NCBI GenBank assembly: GCA_973895155.1
Contig: OZ316897.1
Coordinates: 496,001-560,000, forward strand
Reading direction: 5' to 3'
DNA: 64,000 nt
Origin: Marsupella aquatica
Lineage: Eukaryota > Marchantiophyta
The translations under genes and the position numbers were made by a program. Numbering within the stretch: position 1 is the first letter of the stretch; every line of letters starts with the position of its first letter. Below the pieces are notes generated by a model that searched no databases, had not been told where the DNA came from, and was given only the letters and a program-made list of their open reading frames with translations. This document shows positions 59,094 through 64,000 of the stretch, piece by piece.

Positions 59094-61057
59094 AGCTGGG
59101 AGTAAGGTCCCCTAACTCTAGCTAGCCATGAGTTCTATAAGGTTGATATACACCTTTTTAAGTGTGAAGATCAGGAGGCCGGGTGCAAGTGAGCCCCATC
59201 GATCATCTACTTGCAATCCATATCTGCCAAGAGAACACAAATGATAACTAGTCGGCTTCACCGACACTGAGGACACAACCATGATCCACTAGGAATCACC
59301 TACAATGGTGGTGTCAAACATGACATGTGCCATCCTCTAGAACACTTATCACAAATCAACATAGTAGCTGCTCCTTGAGCAGATCAACACAACATACATT
59401 TCAAGCCAGCACGAACATGTGCCAAGCTTGGATCTACTGTACCATCAATGTTGGGAAGGTGACATGGTGCACAGTTGCGCACATGATCCTTCCAAACCAT
59501 ACCATCGCGTCCCTCCAACATCAGGACACCAGAAGGCAACACTTCACGCACACGTAAGATTGTTCGGCCTGCGGTCACATCAAGTGTTGTGGGTGCTGTC
59601 TGCTGCAAATAAATATAATCACCAGGATGAAATCGTCAAATGTTTGCATGGTAACCTCCTCCACGAATAGTGGCATACCTCAAAGTATCATGATGTTGGG
59701 CAATGGCAAGGTTGTCAAAAGCCATGGGCATCACTCTCTGAAATACCCGTGCTCTCTCTGAACACACCTTGACCCAAACTTAAATAGGATCATCCAAGTT
59801 CACAACTGGTGCAACATCACGACGAATAGCTGCTGGCAAATCTGGCTCTCTACCATAGAGCAAAAAGTAAGGTGAGAAGGATGCAAGTAATGTTTGCCAA
59901 CTGAAATGGTAGCCCATAGCTAACCAAGGTAGCTGGAGATCCCAATCTCCCAGATGACCAACCTGCAAGCCATACTTATGCAATCCTCTCTTCACAGTTT
60001 GCACAACTCTCTCAGCTAATCCATCTGCCTCAGGATGATCACGAGAGGTAGTACGATGATCAATCAGAGCTTGTTCACACAAACTCTCAAACTCTCCACG
60101 GAACTCAGTTCCCTGATCAGTCAACACCTCAGCTGATGCTCCAAAATGACTGAGTACACGATCCAAAAATGTAGCAGCAACTCCTCCACTGGCTTTATCT
60201 AGCAACGCCACTAGTTCAATTGGAGAAGTGCTCCACCATGACCAAAACATACCGATTATGACGTTGGGTAAGAGGTAATGGACCAGCAAAATCCAAACTC
60301 CAACGATATCCCAAACCCATGATCGGCAACGGGTGCAACTAGGGAGTGGGAGCATTAAATGATGCTCTCACTCTATCACATACCACACACTTAGCTATCA
60401 ACTACTGGACATGAGTGTGCATAGTTACCACGCCACCAATACTGTGTTTGCAGCAAGCTGTAAGTGCACTTCACACCAAAGTGACCCAACTCCTCGTGTA
60501 CATGTCGCACCAAATGTACTCGTTGTGATGGTTTTGGTACCACCAATACCCTACCATCATGCAGTACTCTCAAAAGATGGTTTCCCTCCCATCAAAACCT
60601 CTTGGCTCTCTGTAGAACCCTGTCACGTTCTTTGGCATCAACATTGCCAACAATAGAACCACTACGCAGATATTCGAACACTCTCACATCATTATGAATA
60701 TCTTGTTGTTAAGAAGTTACCTCACCAACATCCACATCTGAAGACTCATCATCCACTCCATCCAATGAGATAGAGTCCACAGATCCACTGTATGCTGGCA
60801 CCCAACAAAGAAAGGCAGATGCATGCCATCCTAGCACCATCTCCTTATCTGACTCATCATGCCATCTGGCTCTAGTCTCATCCTGCTAACTGGTACATGG
60901 GTTGCGGCTCAACCCATCTGCATCCAAGTTCACCTTTCCAGGTCTATGTACAACCTGGAAATCATATTCCTACAACAACAATGCCCATCTTGCAAGCTTC
61001 CCAATGAGCTTGTCAGACTCCATTGACCACTTGAGAGGATGATGATTAGTGATCAAA
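59094..61057 (-). pseudogene. Ty3/Gypsy pol fragment (RNase H to integrase C-terminus)
   Basis: Minus-strand order: RNase H end (TNHHPLKW, DKLIGKLARWALLL, VVHRPGKVNLDADGLSRNPC at 61050-60890), then the integrase zinc domain (HLVRHVHEELGHFGVKCTYSLLQTQYWW). The catalytic core follows (WSLDFAGPLP, LTDQGTEFRGEFESL, HPEADGLAERVVQTVKRGL). The C-terminal part ends TAGRTILRVREVLPSGVLMLEGRDG with WKDHVRNCAPCHLPN, at about 59384. Several in-frame stops and at least one frameshift (near 60228) break it. Domain order RT/RNase H before integrase defines Gypsy. Its upstream part is missing because the end of a CACTA element abuts it at 61058. Confidence 0.92.
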
Positions 61058-61079
61058 CACTACTACATATTGGCCCCTT

Positions 61080-61431
61080 TTGCGAAGCTTTTTTTTTTAC
61101 GCCGGGATGGTCTTGCGATGTCATCGACTTCAGATATTTTGTGATCAAACACGCATCACAATAAACCATGCTCAAAGGTTCGCAACATGGTGTTGCGAAG
61201 CTAAATACCTCGCAATTTTTTTGAGATTGGATTGAATTCGCAACTCTTTCAGATACTATTCGTCTCGCAAAGTGTTTGTGGATCCGCAACCATCGCGACT
61301 GCATTTGGATCTCTTTTGTTTCATAATTTAGCGATAATAATGTACTCAAATATATCTTGTGAACCTATTAGCTTCGCACAATATTGTGAAGTATAAATAG
61401 TCGCAAGTTACCGAAGCCAGTTGATTCGCAA
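61080..61431. repeat. CACTA subterminal repeat array (TTGCGA / TCGCAA)
   Basis: Three TTGCGA and six TCGCAA hexamers plus near matches (ccgcaacc, tcgcgact, ttcgcaca) lie within 350 bp of the terminus; outside this region the hexamer is rare. The arrangement in both orientations fits a binding array for a transposon protein. Confidence 0.75.
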
Positions 61432-61813
61432 AGTTGAGAACCCATTGGCATCACAATTACCGATGGTGTGTTATTCACAAAGTGTTTAGAAGTTGCTTCT
61501 TGACAAGCTTGAAAATGTTTTGCAAAGAGAGTTGTTTGAAAATTTTGTAGAATGGAAATGTTTGAGAGAGTTTCTTTACAAGATGGAGAATGCATGTGTT
61601 TAGGTTACAGCTAGGGTTTTCAAAAAGGTGGCATGCATGAGGATAGCTTTGGAAACGGCTAGGGTTGCCTATATAACAGTGAGATGAAATTTTAAAGTCC
61701 AATTAAGTGTTTGTAAAACAAAAGAAGAAAATTAATATGTTAATATAAATAAAACCATGATAGTTAGTTTAGGGTCAAATTCTGGGCCCACAACAAGTTT
61801 TACTACTAGTGCA
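61432..61813 (-). other. CACTA 3' untranslated region
   Basis: AT-rich sequence between the transposase stop and the subterminal array; short frames only. Confidence 0.5.
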
Positions 61814-64000
61814 TCAAACCTGGTCCTCATCCTCTCCTCCATTTGACACAATAATAACGTCAGGTTTTTCCGAGATAATGGAACGGGACCGTGGCACATA
61901 CGGTATAACAACTGACCACTCTAGGTCTGGTGGGTACGGAATATAGAAACACTGCTCAAGGTGACTTGGGAATGTAAATGGTTCAAATGTTTGCCAATGA
62001 GATGGTTGAAAGCTAGTTGCTGATGTCTTCCGAGTAAACCCACACTCATCAAGAAGTACCGTGCGATTATCACCAACCAGGTGAATTTTGAACCACTTAC
62101 ACTTGAAGACATACTCTTCAAATTTGGAATCGGCATCATAGGATATGATCAAGATCTCCTCAATCTTCCCATAGTGAGGCACCACATCTCTGATCACATT
62201 AGTGTCATGACGGCTACTTTGTGAATCTTGCATGAACTGCCCTTGAACTCCACAATCAAAAGTTCTTCCCCTCTTCTCATCAAGGTCAGAAATCCTGAAA
62301 TGCCTCCCTTGTGTCCACATTGCTGTTCTGGTCTGAACAAGTCTTAAAGGACCATGAACAATTGTTCGAACCTCAGGAGTCATATCTGGAAAATGTGATA
62401 CATTCTCACCTTGGGCCACCATAGCATCCAACTGAAGTACTTTCTCCTTCATATACTCAAGGAACTTTGGAAAGATCCTTGGGCGACGACTCTCCCTCTT
62501 TGCATCCTCATAAAACTCTCTCCAATCTTCCATCACATTGCTGTTACTCAACATGAAAGTACTAACCTGTGTCAACTCCACTGCGGTTAGTAAGCGTGTT
62601 TTTTTTGCACCTGTTAAACGGTCCTCCTCCACTTCCCTCTCTTCCATCCAAGTGCGTGGACAACTAGGATCAATGGTAGCTAAGATGTTACTACAATAAA
62701 ACATACTCTTAGCTGCCAAGTATCCAGTTGCCATGCTCCCCTCCACTCGTGCATGGTTCCGTACATAAGCCTTTAACACGGCCATATACCTTTCCAGCCA
62801 ATACATCCACCTACAATGCACCGGACCGGCAATGGCAACCTCCCTCACAAGATGAACGAGAAGATGCACCTGACAATCAAAGAAGGAAGGAGGGAAGGCC
62901 TTCTCCAACTTGCATACCACCTTTGCTGCCAATACCTCCATCCGTGGTATCTCAGATTCTTCATATATTTCCTTTGAGCATATCCATCTCAACAAAGTGC
63001 CCAATGACCAAAGGGCGTCTTGCACTTCTTCACTCCCCAAACCTATGATTGCCACAGGAAGTATATGTTGTAGTAAACGATGATAGTCATGTGTCTTGAG
63101 ATACATTGGCCATTTATGACTGTCCTCCATCCCAAAAGCCTTACGTAGATTGGCACCATAGCCTGTAGGAAACCGCATCTGCCCTATGCGTTGTCGAAAC
63201 TCTCTTCTTTCACCAACACTCAAAACCCATGGAGCTGAAGGACGATGTTCCATCCCTGTGGATTCATCAACTGTTATCCATACATCTGGATGTCGTTCTA
63301 GATCCTGGCATGCCTCCCTAAAATTAATGTTCTTTTCCCCATAAAAGTGCTTGATCAAAGCCTTCCCAACATTTCCCTCTATATGCATGGGGTCTAACAA
63401 GTGATGAATCTTCAACTCAGGCCAATAGGGCAAAGTGGCCAGTATACCCCACCTTGTCAATCCACTACCATAAAATCCCATGGCATCTTCAGGGTCTGCC
63501 ACCCTATCAGCTACGGATTTCCAATACAAAAATGTTGTGCGGTCAGGTATCTCACGCTCATCACCATTGATCATGTCAAAGTTTGAAAACAAAAGGGGGT
63601 CAGACCTCATGTGATGCCCAAGTGGAAGAAACTTGGTATGACCAAGGTAGATTATCTTGTGCAGCCATTTTGAGTACTTGGCCATATCGTGAAGGCTTGG
63701 ACCACAAGTGGAGCATGCCTTGTACCCTTGAGTTTGGAACCCAGAAACAAACCCAAACCCTGCTCACAAAATAACATTCTCAATTAGCGTCAAAGGAATT
63801 GAAAAGTTCATGTACATAGAATTAAAGAGGGACTTCCTTCCAAACAAACTTGATCTCCAATACATGAAAAAAATACAAATCCATACCACTCACTTGGATA
63901 GTCATGCATGGTCCACATAATGATTCCCTTCAATTGGAAGACACGTGGTAACCCTCCTGTAGTTGTCCGACCATCATATGCCCATACACCCCCCCATAAT
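61814..64000 (-). CDS. TNP2-type CACTA transposase, partial (5' end outside window)
   Basis: Two exons are seen. The upstream one (64000-63894) reads GVWAYDGRTTTGGLPRVFQ and KGIIMWTMHDYP. A 134 bp GT-AG intron (63893-63760) splits an Arg codon, and the second exon (63759-61814) continues FGFVSGFQTQGYKACSTC to the stop. The transposase core includes LGHTKFLPLGHHMR, FYGSGLTRWGILATLPYW, HHLLDPMHIEGNVGKALIKH and MYLKTHDYHRLLQHILPVAI. It is followed by the DUF4218-type block (PPSFFDCQVHLLVHLVREV, CRWMYWLERYMAVLKAYVRN, ARVEGSMATGYLA) and the DUF4216-type block (YGKIEEILIISYDADSKFEE, KCKWFKIHLV) near the C-end. It catalyses cut-and-paste movement of the CACTA element. The visible 648 codons of exon 2 are uninterrupted, so this copy could still encode a working protein. 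Confidence 0.93.

Larger units (their letters stand above)
61058..64000 (-). mobile_element. CACTA (En/Spm) DNA transposon, partial, inserted in the Gypsy element
   Basis: The plus-strand sequence begins CACTACTACATATTGGCCCC at 61058, the standard CACTA terminus. It is followed by a dense block of subterminal TTGCGA/TCGCAA hexamers (nine exact copies in 61080-61431, both orientations), the kind of array bound by the accessory protein in En/Spm elements. Inside lies a TNP2-type transposase gene reading toward this end. The other terminus lies beyond 64000, so length and target duplication cannot be determined. Confidence 0.9.

Noticed and set aside
61080-61431. CRISPR-like array (short motif repeated at intervals)
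   Set aside because: The repeated word is only six bases long, occurs in both orientations with irregular spacing, and lies at a CACTA end.

Overview
The window looks like nuclear DNA of a land plant, probably not a flowering plant. The genes that can be recognised are a plant-type O-acetylserine (thiol) lyase with a transit-like leader, ATG8, an ERGIC3/Erv46 cargo receptor, and a WSS1-like WLM protease interrupted by three ordinary GT-AG introns. They sit far apart in a background of LINE, Copia, Gypsy, CACTA, SINE and MITE sequence. There is no operon structure, no Shine-Dalgarno pattern and no CRISPR array. The species cannot be named from the sequence alone.

Layout. 1-9 kb: a decayed LINE on the minus strand (1739-4224) in otherwise gene-poor sequence, then a small CACTA-like MITE at 8772-8860. 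9-12.6 kb: the four-exon WSS1/WLM protease gene (minus strand), with a tRNA-derived SINE just upstream of it. 12.6-29 kb: an intronless ATG8 gene (minus, 16066-16470), minisatellites, and long stretches without convincing genes. A few exon-like fragments of an unknown gene lie at 24.0-25.0 kb. 29-33.6 kb: a gene for an acidic, repeat-rich membrane protein with a CCHC/CCHH-like finger (plus strand, probably two exons), then a second copy of the SINE. 35-37 kb: three tandem 170-180 bp repeats leading into an intronless ERGIC3 gene. 39.7-40.3 kb: a duplicated segment, one copy of which received a 165 bp MITE. 40.6-42 kb: intronless cysteine synthase. 43.4-47.5 kb: a Trp/Asn-rich protein of unknown function (minus) and a decayed tandem paralogue. 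48-49 kb: another LINE fragment and a dispersed repeat. 49.6-56.3 kb: a complete but inactivated Copia element with 108 bp LTRs and a 5 bp target duplication. 59-61 kb: the 3' half of a Gypsy element, cut at 61057 by the end of a CACTA element. The CACTA transposase (TNP2) gene runs off the right edge of the window.

The host genes do not form a pathway. They are separate housekeeping functions: DNA-protein crosslink repair, autophagy, ER-Golgi cargo cycling and cysteine synthesis. Three of the four well-recognised ones (ATG8, ERGIC3, cysteine synthase) are uninterrupted open frames, although in many plants these families have several introns. That is either a lineage habit or a sign of retrocopies.

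The observations most worth following up are: the SINE family, with two near-identical copies and clear target duplications; the MITE whose pre-insertion site survives in the sister copy of a tandem duplication; the unknown Trp/Asn-rich gene with its pseudogene; the acidic membrane/finger protein with a 95-residue internal duplication; and the C-to-T-type lesions across the Copia element.
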